From contig JADLHV010000021.1 in the NCBI GenBank assembly GCA_020848595.1, forward strand, positions 1 to 13,397: DNA of 13,397 nucleotides, given 5' to 3'. Positions 1 to 6,824 of this stretch are shown one piece after another (within the stretch, counting starts at the first letter, position 1; every line of letters begins with the position of its first letter). Both the position numbers and the translations under genes were made by a program. The notes below the pieces were generated by a model. The model did no database searches, was not told the origin of the DNA, and saw nothing but the letters and a program-made list of their open reading frames with translations. Origin of the DNA: Bacteroidia bacterium (GTDB lineage: Bacteria > Bacteroidota > Bacteroidia > NS11-12g > UBA955).

Positions 1-1137
1 ACAAGTATGCCATTCGTTAATTGTATCATCATATTGCACACCAGGATCTGCACAAGCCCATGCTGCTTCACCTATAGCATCCCAAACTTCATTTGCAGGA
101 ATAGACTTAATGACCTTGCCATTACTTCTACCGATTAGGTCCCAATTACCATTCTGTTTAAGTGCTTCGAAAAATTTATTTGGTATTCTTACAGAGTTAT
201 TAGAATTCTGACCAGATACAGTAGCATAAGCTTCCCCTTCATAATCACTTGGATAACCAGCTTCTATAAGCGCGGCAACCTTTTTCTCTTCATCTTTTTT
301 CCAATTGATAAAAGACATGATTTCTGGGTGGTCCATATCGAGACATACCATTTTAGCAGCTCTTCTAGTTGTACCTCCAGATTTGATTGCACCTGCAGCT
401 CTATCTCCAATTTTAAGGAAAGACATTAGTCCTGAAGATGTGCCGCCACCGCTCAATTTTTCACCGCCACCTCTAATCTTAGAAAAATTTGTTCCAACAC
501 CACTGCCATATTTAAAAATACGAGCTTCTCTAACCCATAAATCCATTATTCCTCCCTCATTTACTAAATCATCATCTACTGATAAGATAAAACAAGCATG
601 AGGCTGTGGGCGTTCATATGCAGAAGTTGAACGATTGAGTTTTTCTGTTTCTGGATCAACATAGTAATGCCCTTGTGGCTTTCCTGTTATTCCATAAGTA
701 GAATGCAATCCTGTATTGAACCATTGTGGAGAATTAGGCGCAGATTGTTGTCCAATAATAGAGTAAACTAATTCTTCATAAAATACTTGAGCATCTTCGG
801 TTGAAGCAAAATATCCATGCTTCTCTCCCCATTGTCTCCAACAATCAGCTAATCTATGCGCTACTTGTTTAATACTGGTTTCACTTCCTAATGAACCATC
901 TGCTAAAGGTACTCCAGCTTTCCTAAAATACTTTTGTGCTAAGATATCTGTAGCAACTTGACTCCATGAAGCAGGAATTTCTACATTTTTCATTTCAAAA
1001 ACCACATCTCCATTCGGGTTTTTAATAACCGAAGTGCGGTATTCGTATTCGAATAGGTCGTATGGCGATACGCCTTCCTTGGTGTTTTGCCTCGTGAATT
1101 TGAGGCCCTTCTTCATCTGGTCTAGGTTTGGCTGCAT
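1..1137 (-). CDS. nrdJ: Class II (adenosylcobalamin-dependent) ribonucleotide reductase, 5' part, cut by window edge
   Basis: This gene encodes the cytosolic enzyme that reduces ribonucleotides to deoxyribonucleotides using a B12-derived radical, independent of oxygen. The first 379 residues are visible; the 3' end lies beyond base 1. Reading the complement gives family signatures: APNSPQWFNTG (133-143), a Cys in PHACF (Cys182, probably the redox-active partner cysteine of the N-terminal strand), the loop KYGSGVGTNFSKIRG (209-223), a Gly/Ser-rich stretch (229-236), and QNSNNSVR (310-317). The NPC-E finger loop with the thiyl-radical cysteine, expected further on, is outside the window. The ATG at 1137 is the first after an in-frame TAA 15 bases upstream, and no Shine-Dalgarno is visible. 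Residues 1-37 use far more C/G-ending codons than the rest. Class II rather than class I is inferred from overall resemblance to NrdJ; the C-terminal half would confirm it. Confidence 0.9.
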   Translation of the reverse strand, partial: MQPNLDQMKKGLKFTRQNTKEGVSPYDLFEYEYRTSVIKNPNGDVVFEMKNVEIPASWSQVATDILAQKYFRKAGVPLADGSLGSETSIKQVAHRLADCWRQWGEKHGYFASTEDAQVFYEELVYSIIGQQSAPNSPQWFNTGLHSTYGITGKPQGHYYVDPETEKLNRSTSAYERPQPHACFILSVDDDLVNEGGIMDLWVREARIFKYGSGVGTNFSKIRGGGEKLSGGGTSSGLMSFLKIGDRAAGAIKSGGTTRRAAKMVCLDMDHPEIMSFINWKKDEEKKVAALIEAGYPSDYEGEAYATVSGQNSNNSVRIPNKFFEALKQNGNWDLIGRSNGKVIKSIPANEVWDAIGEAAWACADPGVQYDDTINEWHTC

Positions 1138-1183
1138 ATATTTTGGCGTTTATTCTTGTGTTGAAATTGGTTCTAAAAAAAAT

Positions 1184-1213
1184 GACTTCAATGCTTTTTT
1201 TTGCAAAGAAGTC
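1184..1213. repeat. Imperfect inverted repeat in the nrdJ leader
   Basis: GACTTCAATGC (1184-1194) and GCAAAGAAGTC (1203-1213) are inverted copies matching at 9 of 11 positions, around a run of eight T (A on the nrdJ strand). The two mismatches form a small AA/AA internal loop between a 6-bp outer and a 3-bp inner stem. In the nrdJ transcript it would fold 47 bases before the ATG. If the promoter-like sequence at 1217-1249 is used, it would be the first 30 or so bases of the mRNA. It could be a 5' stabilising hairpin or a protein operator. It does not resemble an NrdR box. Confidence 0.45.
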
Positions 1214-1216
1214 CTT

Positions 1217-1249
1217 CAAAACTACCTATATCAAAACCATATTATAAAA
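1217..1249 (-). promoter_or_regulatory. Putative nrdJ promoter (Bacteroidota type)
   Basis: On the minus strand TAGTTTTG (1217-1224) is an exact match to the Bacteroidota -7 consensus TAnnTTTG. A TTTT (1246-1249; consensus TTTG) lies 21 bases upstream, within the usual spacing. Transcription would start near 1212, giving a leader of about 75 bases that opens with the inverted repeat at 1184-1213. No B12 box (GCCACTG-like) is visible in the leader, so a cobalamin riboswitch is not supported. Confidence 0.4.
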
Positions 1250-1329
1250 TCCATTTTTCCACATAAATCTGAAAACCCTTAAAGCACCACAATCTAACCA
1301 TGTTGAAAACAAAAAAGGACTAATATTTC

Positions 1330-1360
1330 CTTGTGTTTCGAAAAATATGTCATACTTTTA
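1330..1360 (+). promoter_or_regulatory. Putative promoter for the GGGP synthase gene
   Basis: CTTG (1330-1333) and TACTTTTA (1353-1360) are separated by 19 bases. Each differs from the Bacteroidota TTTG / TAnnTTTG consensus at one position. It lies 31 bases before the ATG at 1392. The rest of the 254-bp divergent spacer is AT-rich and holds no convincing gene. A weak 5-bp inverted repeat (ACCCT 1360-1364, AGGGT 1375-1379) lies just downstream. Confidence 0.3.
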
Positions 1361-1391
1361 CCCTCAATAAATAAAGGGTTCTCATTATCTG

Positions 1392-2147
1392 ATGTCTGAC
1401 TTCTTAGAACAAATATATACATTAAAAAAAGTACATAAAAGAGCATTAGCGGTCTTAATTGACCCTGACCAACCTGCAAACACTGTATTGAATATTGTAC
1501 AACAATGCTCTCTTAATCATGTTGATTTCATTTTCGTCGGTGGAAGTCTCGTTACAGCAGGTGTTCTCTCTGAAACTTTAAAAATAGTTAAAGATAATTT
1601 TAATAATCCTGTCTATATTTTTCCTGGTAACGAATTTATGATCGATGATTTAGCCGATGGAATTCTTTTCCTTTCTCTAATTAGTGGTAGAAATCCTGAA
1701 TATCTTATAGGAAAACAAATTGTAGCTGCTCCGATGCTCGCTCAATCTAATCTCGATGTCGTTCCTACTGCCTATATATTGATTGATGGTGGTAAAGAAA
1801 CCAGTGTTTCTTATATTAGTAATACTAAACCAATCCCTTCTGATAAATCTGATATCGCTATAGCAACTGCTTTAGCTGGTAAATTAATGGGAATGAAATG
1901 TATTTATATGGATGCTGGAAGTGGCGCACTAAAACATATCTCTCCTAAAATGATTAATGCTGTTAAAAAATCTGTTGATTTACCTTTAGTTATTGGTGGT
2001 GGTATTAGAAATGCCGAAACTGCTACTCAAGTTTATAAGGCTGGTGCCGACATTATTGTTATTGGAAATGGTGCCGAAGCTGATCATTCTATAATCGAAG
2101 AAATCGCCATCGTGCGAACTAATATGACTGCTATCTTGGAAGCATAA
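1392..2147 (+). CDS. Geranylgeranylglyceryl (or heptaprenylglyceryl) phosphate synthase
   Basis: The product is a 251-residue TIM-barrel prenyltransferase that joins glycerol-1-phosphate to a polyprenyl diphosphate in an ether bond. This is the first committed step of archaeal-type lipids and is also found in Bacteroidota. Motifs in order are LIDPD (22-26), GGS (50-52), FPGN (77-80), SGRNPEYLIG (98-107), YMDAGSGA (172-179), IGGGIR (201-206) and GADIIVIGNG (218-227), the last groups being phosphate-binding. Length fits the group II (longer, Bacteroidota/archaeal) enzymes rather than PcrB of Firmicutes. Position 174 is Asp where many relatives have Glu in the Y-x-E/D motif. The prenyl chain length cannot be read from sequence alone. 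It probably forms an operon with the membrane protein that follows 11 bases later. I am confident of the family, less so of the substrate. Confidence 0.9.
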   Translation: MSDFLEQIYTLKKVHKRALAVLIDPDQPANTVLNIVQQCSLNHVDFIFVGGSLVTAGVLSETLKIVKDNFNNPVYIFPGNEFMIDDLADGILFLSLISGRNPEYLIGKQIVAAPMLAQSNLDVVPTAYILIDGGKETSVSYISNTKPIPSDKSDIAIATALAGKLMGMKCIYMDAGSGALKHISPKMINAVKKSVDLPLVIGGGIRNAETATQVYKAGADIIVIGNGAEADHSIIEEIAIVRTNMTAILEA

Positions 2148-2158
2148 AATTTGTTTTT

Positions 2159-3601
2159 TTGAAACAATTTAATACATATCCCTTTTTTATTCTCCTTTGT
2201 CTTTTTTATTTTCTTTTACCTACGTTTAATGCTCAAATTGATTCTTGGTTCTATGCCGCTTGTGTTAAACATCATCAATATTTAAACCAACCCCATCACC
2301 TTCTCTTTAACTATTTTGGTTTAGGTTTTTATAATTTCATTGGCATTTTCTATAGTAATGTTGAAGCTATTCATGCGCTTTTTATTATGAATGCAGTTGC
2401 TGCTTCAATTTGCCTTCTTTTCTTTAATCAATTGCTTAAAAATCTTGGTGCTTCTAAAGATCTTGCATTGAGTTTGACTTTATTCTGCGGCTCATGTTTC
2501 GGTTTCTTCAGATTTGCAACTGATGCTGAAACTTATATTCTTCCACTTTGCTTTTCTGTCATTTCAACCTATTTTTATACAAAATCCGATAAAATTAAAC
2601 ATGGCATTTTAGCTTCTCTCTTTTCGGTTCTGGCTGTTACAACACATCAAATTCATTTGTGGTGGTCTTTGGCTATGTTTTTACACTTAGTTGTATTTAG
2701 GAAGTCCTCTAAAAAATTTAAAATCACTTATACTTTTTTTCAATTTCTTATCCCTTTTATTTACTTAATTGCCTATGTTTCGCAAACTGAATACCTAGGA
2801 TTCTTTAATTACTTGAGTGGTGAATATTCTAAAGGTAATGCTGGTCTCGACTGGTCTTTTATGGCTATCTTACTTACATGCATCAATGTAATTAGAAGTT
2901 TCATACAAGTTCATGGTAATAGTATCCTTTTAATTAACAAATTTCCATTCCTATTTACCATTATTTTTTCTGTTCTACTTTATATTATTTTCATATTAAT
3001 AAAAAAGAAACAGTCTCACTTGGCCTTTACTAGAAAAATTGATAAAAGTAATTATTCGATTTTATTCTTCATAGCAATCATATTTCATTTAATCTTCGCA
3101 TTTCTTTCTTCAGGAAACGCCGAATTTATGGTCATGTTGCCTTTTTTACTTGTGGCATTTCTCATCGCTCGATACAATTTTCAGTCGTTCGGTCCTCTTA
3201 TTCCAATATCAATTATCCTATTAATTTGGAATCTTTCTTTTGGCATAATTCCAAATAGATTTCTGAATTTGAATTCTACTAAAATCCAAGAAACTATAAG
3301 CACCAACAACTCTGAAATGATTTTCATGTGGAAAGAAAAACCATTAATAGAAAATAGACTTTGCTATAAATATGGATTTAAGCCATTTAATTTTATTACA
3401 AATGAAGATAGTGCCATAAAACTTTTAAATTCTGGGGCATCTATTATTGTGGATAAACAAATTGGGATGGACCCATTAAGCAGAAAGAAAATTCTTAAAA
3501 CTTCAAATGAAAGTTGGCAAAAACCTTTCAATTCAGAAATAATAGATTCAATTAAAAATTTCTATGGTAAAATATACATTATACGTATTAGCAAACCTTA
3601 G
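2159..3601 (+). CDS. Polytopic membrane protein, possible GT-C-type glycosyltransferase
   Basis: This 480-residue inner-membrane protein has about 12-13 hydrophobic segments between residues 8 and 365, followed by a soluble C-terminal region of about 115 residues. An acidic residue in the first periplasmic loop (Asp28 in AQIDSWFYAA) and the ATDAETY segment (120-126) resemble the acidic motifs of GT-C transferases that use polyprenyl-phosphate sugars, such as the GT39/ArnT/DUF2723-like groups. That is resemblance only; I do not recognise the exact family. The start is TTG at 2159: the frame is open only from 2123, it holds no ATG before residue 77, and starting there would lose the first membrane segments and Asp28. 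It lies 11 bases behind the GGGP synthase gene, so co-transcription is likely. No sugar-nucleotide genes flank it, so the acceptor is unknown. Confidence 0.75.
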   Translation: MKQFNTYPFFILLCLFYFLLPTFNAQIDSWFYAACVKHHQYLNQPHHLLFNYFGLGFYNFIGIFYSNVEAIHALFIMNAVAASICLLFFNQLLKNLGASKDLALSLTLFCGSCFGFFRFATDAETYILPLCFSVISTYFYTKSDKIKHGILASLFSVLAVTTHQIHLWWSLAMFLHLVVFRKSSKKFKITYTFFQFLIPFIYLIAYVSQTEYLGFFNYLSGEYSKGNAGLDWSFMAILLTCINVIRSFIQVHGNSILLINKFPFLFTIIFSVLLYIIFILIKKKQSHLAFTRKIDKSNYSILFFIAIIFHLIFAFLSSGNAEFMVMLPFLLVAFLIARYNFQSFGPLIPISIILLIWNLSFGIIPNRFLNLNSTKIQETISTNNSEMIFMWKEKPLIENRLCYKYGFKPFNFITNEDSAIKLLNSGASIIVDKQIGMDPLSRKKILKTSNESWQKPFNSEIIDSIKNFYGKIYIIRISKP

Positions 3602-3609
3602 GAAAATCT

Positions 3610-3617
3610 TATTTTTG
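3610..3617 (+). promoter_or_regulatory. Putative -7 box of the purK promoter
   Basis: TATTTTTG matches TAnnTTTG exactly and ends 10 bases before the purK ATG. The -33 element is poor (TTAG at 3588-3591 is the nearest). If used, transcription would start only a few bases before the start codon. It overlaps the end of the upstream gene's region, so purK may also be read from upstream. Confidence 0.4.
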
Positions 3618-3627
3618 TGCTCGAATT

Positions 3628-4782
3628 ATGTTACCTTCTCAAAAGACAATTGGAATTATAGGTGGTGGACAGCTAGGAAAAATGCTAATGGAAGCTGGCA
3701 AACCATGGAATCTTAAATATCATATTTTAGATACTGCCGACGCACCTGCATCTGCACTTGCTTCAAAACATATAGTTGGAGGATTAATGGATGCTGATAA
3801 AATTTTGGAACTAGCTTCAGAGTGCGATGTTATTACATACGAAATTGAACATATTCATTTAGGGGTTCTTAAAGAATTAGAAGCTAAAGGAAAAATCATT
3901 ATCCCTTCTCCAAAAATCCTGGAAATTATTCAAGACAAAGGTTTGCAAAAATTATTTTTTAAGCAACATAACATACCAACCACTGATTTTGAACTTGCCG
4001 AAAATCAATCTGAGTGGACTGATAAATTGCAAAAATTAAAAGGTGATAAGGTGGCTGCTAAATTAAGAAAGGGTGGATATGATGGCAAAGGAGTTGAATT
4101 GATAGTAAAAAAAGACATACTAGAAGATTATAATAAAATTCCATTTTCGGAATCAGTTGTATTAGAAGAATTTGTAGAAAATGCCATTGAACTCTCAGTA
4201 ATTGTTGCTAGAAATTCAAAAGGTGAAATTTGTACTTTCCCAACTGTAGAAATGGAATTTGATCCAAAAGCTAATTTGGTAGAGTTCTTATTTTCTCCAG
4301 CTAATATTGATTCAAAAATTGAAGAAAAAGCTAAAAACATTGCCAAGGAATGTATTTTAAAGATGCAAGGAATTGGGGTGTTTGCTGTCGAAATGTTCTT
4401 AGATAAAAACAATGAAATATTTGTAAATGAAATAGCTCCTAGGCCACATAATAGTGGTCATCATACCATAGAAGCTTGTTATACTAGCCAATATGAACAA
4501 CTAAATCGAATTCTAATAGATTTGCCTCTCGGTAACACCGATTTAATTTGTCCTTCGGCTATGCTTAACCTTTTAGGAGCCGAAGATGTGAATGGTGCAT
4601 ACGAAATTACAGGTCTAGATACTATTTTAAGTTTAAAAGGCGTTTACATCCATCTTTATAATAAATCAATAACCAAACCTAAAAGAAAAATGGGACATAT
4701 CACTGTCTTAGGTGAATCTATTGAAGAGGTTAAACAAAAAGCAGCTAAAATTAAAGCTGTTCAAGGAATGAAACAATTATAA
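3628..4782 (+). CDS. purK: N5-carboxyaminoimidazole ribonucleotide synthase (ATP-grasp)
   Basis: PurK uses ATP and bicarbonate to carboxylate 5-aminoimidazole ribonucleotide on N5, the sixth step of de novo purine synthesis in the cytosol. The 384-residue length is normal. It has the N-terminal GGGQLGKM loop (12-19), then the ATP-grasp domain with RKGGYDGKG (147-155), an acidic EMF strand (255-257), the metal/phosphate-binding NEIAPRPHNSGHHT (267-280), and a C-terminal domain with KPKRKMGH (350-357). All expected core motifs are present. It is followed 57 bases later by purE, whose product uses its unstable product directly. The order purK-purE is the reverse of the E. coli operon. The start ATG at 3628 places the Rossmann-like strand at the expected distance. 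Confidence 0.97.
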   Translation: MLPSQKTIGIIGGGQLGKMLMEAGKPWNLKYHILDTADAPASALASKHIVGGLMDADKILELASECDVITYEIEHIHLGVLKELEAKGKIIIPSPKILEIIQDKGLQKLFFKQHNIPTTDFELAENQSEWTDKLQKLKGDKVAAKLRKGGYDGKGVELIVKKDILEDYNKIPFSESVVLEEFVENAIELSVIVARNSKGEICTFPTVEMEFDPKANLVEFLFSPANIDSKIEEKAKNIAKECILKMQGIGVFAVEMFLDKNNEIFVNEIAPRPHNSGHHTIEACYTSQYEQLNRILIDLPLGNTDLICPSAMLNLLGAEDVNGAYEITGLDTILSLKGVYIHLYNKSITKPKRKMGHITVLGESIEEVKQKAAKIKAVQGMKQL

Positions 4783-4786
4783 GTCA

Positions 4787-4819
4787 TTTCTTTTCTAAAT
4801 TCTAAAACAAGTATCTTTG
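4787..4819 (+). promoter_or_regulatory. Putative purE promoter
   Basis: TTTC (4787-4790) and TATCTTTG (4812-4819, an exact TAnnTTTG) are spaced by 21 bases in the 57-base purK-purE gap. The box ends 20 bases before the purE ATG. It suggests that purE and its downstream partners can be transcribed independently of purK. No hairpin terminator or purine riboswitch is visible in the gap. Confidence 0.45.
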
Positions 4820-4839
4820 CAAATCAAATTACAAAAAGA

Positions 4840-5352
4840 ATGAAAGAGGTTTTGATTATAATGGGCTCTGATAGTGACCTTCCAACCATGAAAGAAGCTG
4901 CTATTGTACTCGATTTTATCGGAATTGAATATACTATTACGATAGTTAGTGCACACCGTACACCAAAAAGAATGTATGAAGAAGCTGAAAAAGCAAGAGA
5001 AAATGGTTATAAATGCATTATCGCAGGTGCTGGTGGTGCAGCTCATTTACCAGGCATGACAGCTAGTATCACAGATTTGCCAGTTATTGGAGTGCCTATT
5101 AAGTCTTCAAATTTATCAGGTGTCGATTCATTATATAGTATTGTTCAAATGCCTCCAGGTATTCCAGTTGGTACTATGGCAATTGGTGGAGCAAAAAATG
5201 CAGGTTTATATGCCGCGAAAATCGTAGCTCAAACTCGTCCTGAAATTTGGAACACTTTATCCAAATTTACTAAAAATATGGAAGAAATGGTTATTGAAAA
5301 AGCTGCTGAATTAGAAAGTAAAGGTTTTAAGAAGTACCTCGATCAACAATGA
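4840..5352 (+). CDS. purE: N5-carboxyaminoimidazole ribonucleotide mutase, class I PurE
   Basis: PurE moves the carboxyl group of N5-CAIR to C4, giving CAIR, directly after PurK in purine synthesis. The 170-residue protein is a typical single-domain PurE that assembles as an octamer in known cases. Visible motifs are MGSDSD (8-13, nucleotide phosphate binding), SAHRTP (37-42, with the conserved His39), GAGGAAHLPGM (63-73), PVIGVP (81-86) and VQMPPGIPVGT (102-112). The partner purK immediately upstream supports class I (mutase) rather than the class II carboxylase. Its TGA overlaps the ATG of the next gene (ATGA, 5349-5352), implying translational coupling to the DUF3109 protein. Confidence 0.97.
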   Translation: MKEVLIIMGSDSDLPTMKEAAIVLDFIGIEYTITIVSAHRTPKRMYEEAEKARENGYKCIIAGAGGAAHLPGMTASITDLPVIGVPIKSSNLSGVDSLYSIVQMPPGIPVGTMAIGGAKNAGLYAAKIVAQTRPEIWNTLSKFTKNMEEMVIEKAAELESKGFKKYLDQQ

Positions 5353-5930
5353 TTATTGAACACGGTAATTCACTAATTTCTGATGAAATCTTTAGCAAAC
5401 AATTTGTTTGTGACCTCGAAAGATGTAAGGGAGCCTGCTGCATAGAAGGCTATCGTGGGGCACCGCTTAATCAAAATGATATTACTGAAATCAATAAGCA
5501 TATCGAATACATTAAGCCCTATATGACACGTAAGGGCTTAGAACTATTGAAAGCTGAAGGTTTTAGCGAAGGTATTAATGAAGACGATATGGCTACCACA
5601 TGTTTACCTACAGGTGAATGTGTTTTTGCTTATCGCGAAAATGGTATTTTAGGATGTGCTATTGAAAAAGCCTATAAAGAAGATAAAATTGATTATTATA
5701 AACCTATTAGTTGCCACCTTTATCCTATTCGTTTAGGTAAAATCGGCAAAATGGAATCTATCAACTACCATCAATGGTCTATCTGTTCTGCTGCTTGTGC
5801 CTTAGGTAAAAAATTAAATGTTCCTGTTTTCGAATTTCTCAAAGAACCCTTGATTCGGCATTATGGAGAAGAGTGGTTTGAAGATTTAAAATTAATTTAC
5901 CAAGAATACCAAAAGTATATTACCGATTGA
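5349..5930 (+). CDS. DUF3109 family cysteine-rich protein (possible metal binding)
   Basis: This 193-residue cytosolic protein (no signal or membrane segment) matches the DUF3109 family common in Bacteroidota. Ten cysteines are arranged as C21, C26, C30, C31 (FVCDLERCKGACC), C85, C91, C103, C122 (in SCHLYPIR), C146 and C150. The N-terminal cluster and SCHLYP resemble the YkgJ-type zinc/iron-chelating families, so metal or Fe-S binding is plausible but not shown. Its ATG lies inside the purE stop region, a 4-base overlap, and the SprT-like gene follows after 11 bases, suggesting one transcript. Nothing in the sequence ties it directly to purine chemistry. Family assignment is firm from overall resemblance; function is unknown. 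Confidence 0.85.
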   Translation: MIIEHGNSLISDEIFSKQFVCDLERCKGACCIEGYRGAPLNQNDITEINKHIEYIKPYMTRKGLELLKAEGFSEGINEDDMATTCLPTGECVFAYRENGILGCAIEKAYKEDKIDYYKPISCHLYPIRLGKIGKMESINYHQWSICSAACALGKKLNVPVFEFLKEPLIRHYGEEWFEDLKLIYQEYQKYITD

Positions 5931-5941
5931 TTTTATTTTAA

Positions 5942-6571
5942 GTGACGAAGGCAGAATTAACAGATAAAATCCGAAAATTCGTTCCTCCTGGTTCTGAAAT
6001 CTATGTGGTGGAACTGCTTGTTCATTACAAAGTTCAACTAAAACTTAATAAGCCTAGAAGTAGTAAATTCGGCGATTATCGTTCTCCTGGTTACGATAAC
6101 AAATTTCATCGCATTACTGTAAATAAAGATTTGAATCCTTATTCTTTCCTTATTACTTTTCTCCATGAAATCGCTCATCTTACTGCATTCGAAAAATACA
6201 AAAACTCTATAGACCCTCACGGTAAAGAATGGAAATCCGAATTTAAAACTATCCTACAACCTGTAGTTCACGAACACATTCTGCCTGTCGATATTTTACA
6301 TGCAGTCCGCAAATATATGCACGACCCTGCCGCTAGCAGTTGCTCTGACGCTAATTTAATGAAAGTGCTCAGTAAATACGATTTCGATAATAAACAACTT
6401 CTTGAACAAATCTCTATTGGAACTACTTTTAAATTGGATTCTGGAAGAATTTTTGTCAAAGGGAAAAAATTAAGAAGTTGGTACCTTTGCATAGAACTGC
6501 CAAGCAAAAAAGAATATAAAGTTAGTGGAATCAGTAAGGTGGAAGTTTTAGAAATTAAAACTGATTTATAA
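5942..6571 (+). CDS. SprT-like zinc metallopeptidase domain protein
   Basis: The 209-residue protein carries HEIAH (75-79), the zinc-binding/catalytic helix, and HGKEWK (93-98), which supplies the third histidine, the arrangement of SprT/Spartan-type proteases. The N-terminal part (1-70) has the basic strand region seen before the active helix in this family. The C-terminal 80 residues contain only two cysteines, Cys134 and Cys183, so the classic four-cysteine zinc ribbon of E. coli SprT is absent. The start must be GTG at 5942 or later: TAA at 5939-5941 precedes it in frame, and the next in-frame ATG (residue 126) would remove the active site. It lies 11 bases after the DUF3109 gene. Spartan relatives cleave DNA-protein crosslinks; whether this one does is not known. 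Confidence 0.85.
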   Translation: MTKAELTDKIRKFVPPGSEIYVVELLVHYKVQLKLNKPRSSKFGDYRSPGYDNKFHRITVNKDLNPYSFLITFLHEIAHLTAFEKYKNSIDPHGKEWKSEFKTILQPVVHEHILPVDILHAVRKYMHDPAASSCSDANLMKVLSKYDFDNKQLLEQISIGTTFKLDSGRIFVKGKKLRSWYLCIELPSKKEYKVSGISKVEVLEIKTDL

Positions 6572-6784
6572 ATCCCAAACTGCTGATCGTCTTTCTCTAG
6601 AATAACGTCTCATATTCATCCAAAAAGCTAAAATCATATACACAATAACAGGCGAACCTAAGGTTAAAAAACTAGTATAAATAAAAAACAATCGGATTCT
6701 AGTTGTACTTAATCCTATCTTATCACCTATTTTGGCGCAAACTCCGTAAGCGGTTTTTTCTATTAGTGATTTGAATATCGGCAT
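6566..6784 (-). CDS. PspC-domain small membrane protein
   Basis: This 72-residue protein has the PspC signature AYGVCAKIGDKIGLSTTRIR (12-31) followed by one or two membrane-spanning stretches (about 32-56) and a basic tail (MRRYSRERR). PspC-family proteins sit in the inner membrane and in enterobacteria act in phage-shock signalling; in Bacteroidota single-domain versions are common and their role is unclear. It lies 27 bases downstream of the 'asparagine synthetase B'-like gene but has its own promoter-like box at 6793-6800. Its last two codons overlap the end of the convergent SprT-like gene by 6 bases. No other psp genes are in the window. Confidence 0.8.
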   Translation of the reverse strand: MPIFKSLIEKTAYGVCAKIGDKIGLSTTRIRLFFIYTSFLTLGSPVIVYMILAFWMNMRRYSRERRSAVWDL

Positions 6785-6792
6785 ATCAAGTT

Positions 6793-6824
6793 CAAATTTA
6801 TTATCTATTCGTCAGGTTTTCAAC
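6793..6824 (-). promoter_or_regulatory. Putative pspC promoter
   Basis: On the minus strand TAAATTTG (6793-6800) is an exact TAnnTTTG and GTTG (6821-6824) lies 20 bases upstream, one base off TTTG. The upstream element is inside the 3' end of the preceding gene. The box ends 8 bases before the ATG, so the transcript would be nearly leaderless. Confidence 0.45.

Noticed and set aside
305..601. Open 98-codon plus-strand frame inside nrdJ
   Set aside because: It is fully antisense to the conserved RNR region and is proline-rich in the way of a frame opposite Gly-rich codons.
1034..1282. Open 82-codon reading frame on the plus strand across the nrdJ start and leader
   Set aside because: It is antisense to well-supported nrdJ coding sequence for its first 104 bases, shows no recognisable domain, and its latter part runs through the promoter and hairpin region.
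1360..1379. Inverted repeat ACCCT/AGGGT before the GGGP synthase gene as a regulatory hairpin
   Set aside because: Only five base pairs around a 10-base AT-rich loop; too weak to call.
1138..1391. Cobalamin riboswitch upstream of the B12-dependent reductase
   Set aside because: I looked on both strands for a B12-box-like GCCACTG and the multi-stem core and saw neither; the only structure is the short A8-loop hairpin.
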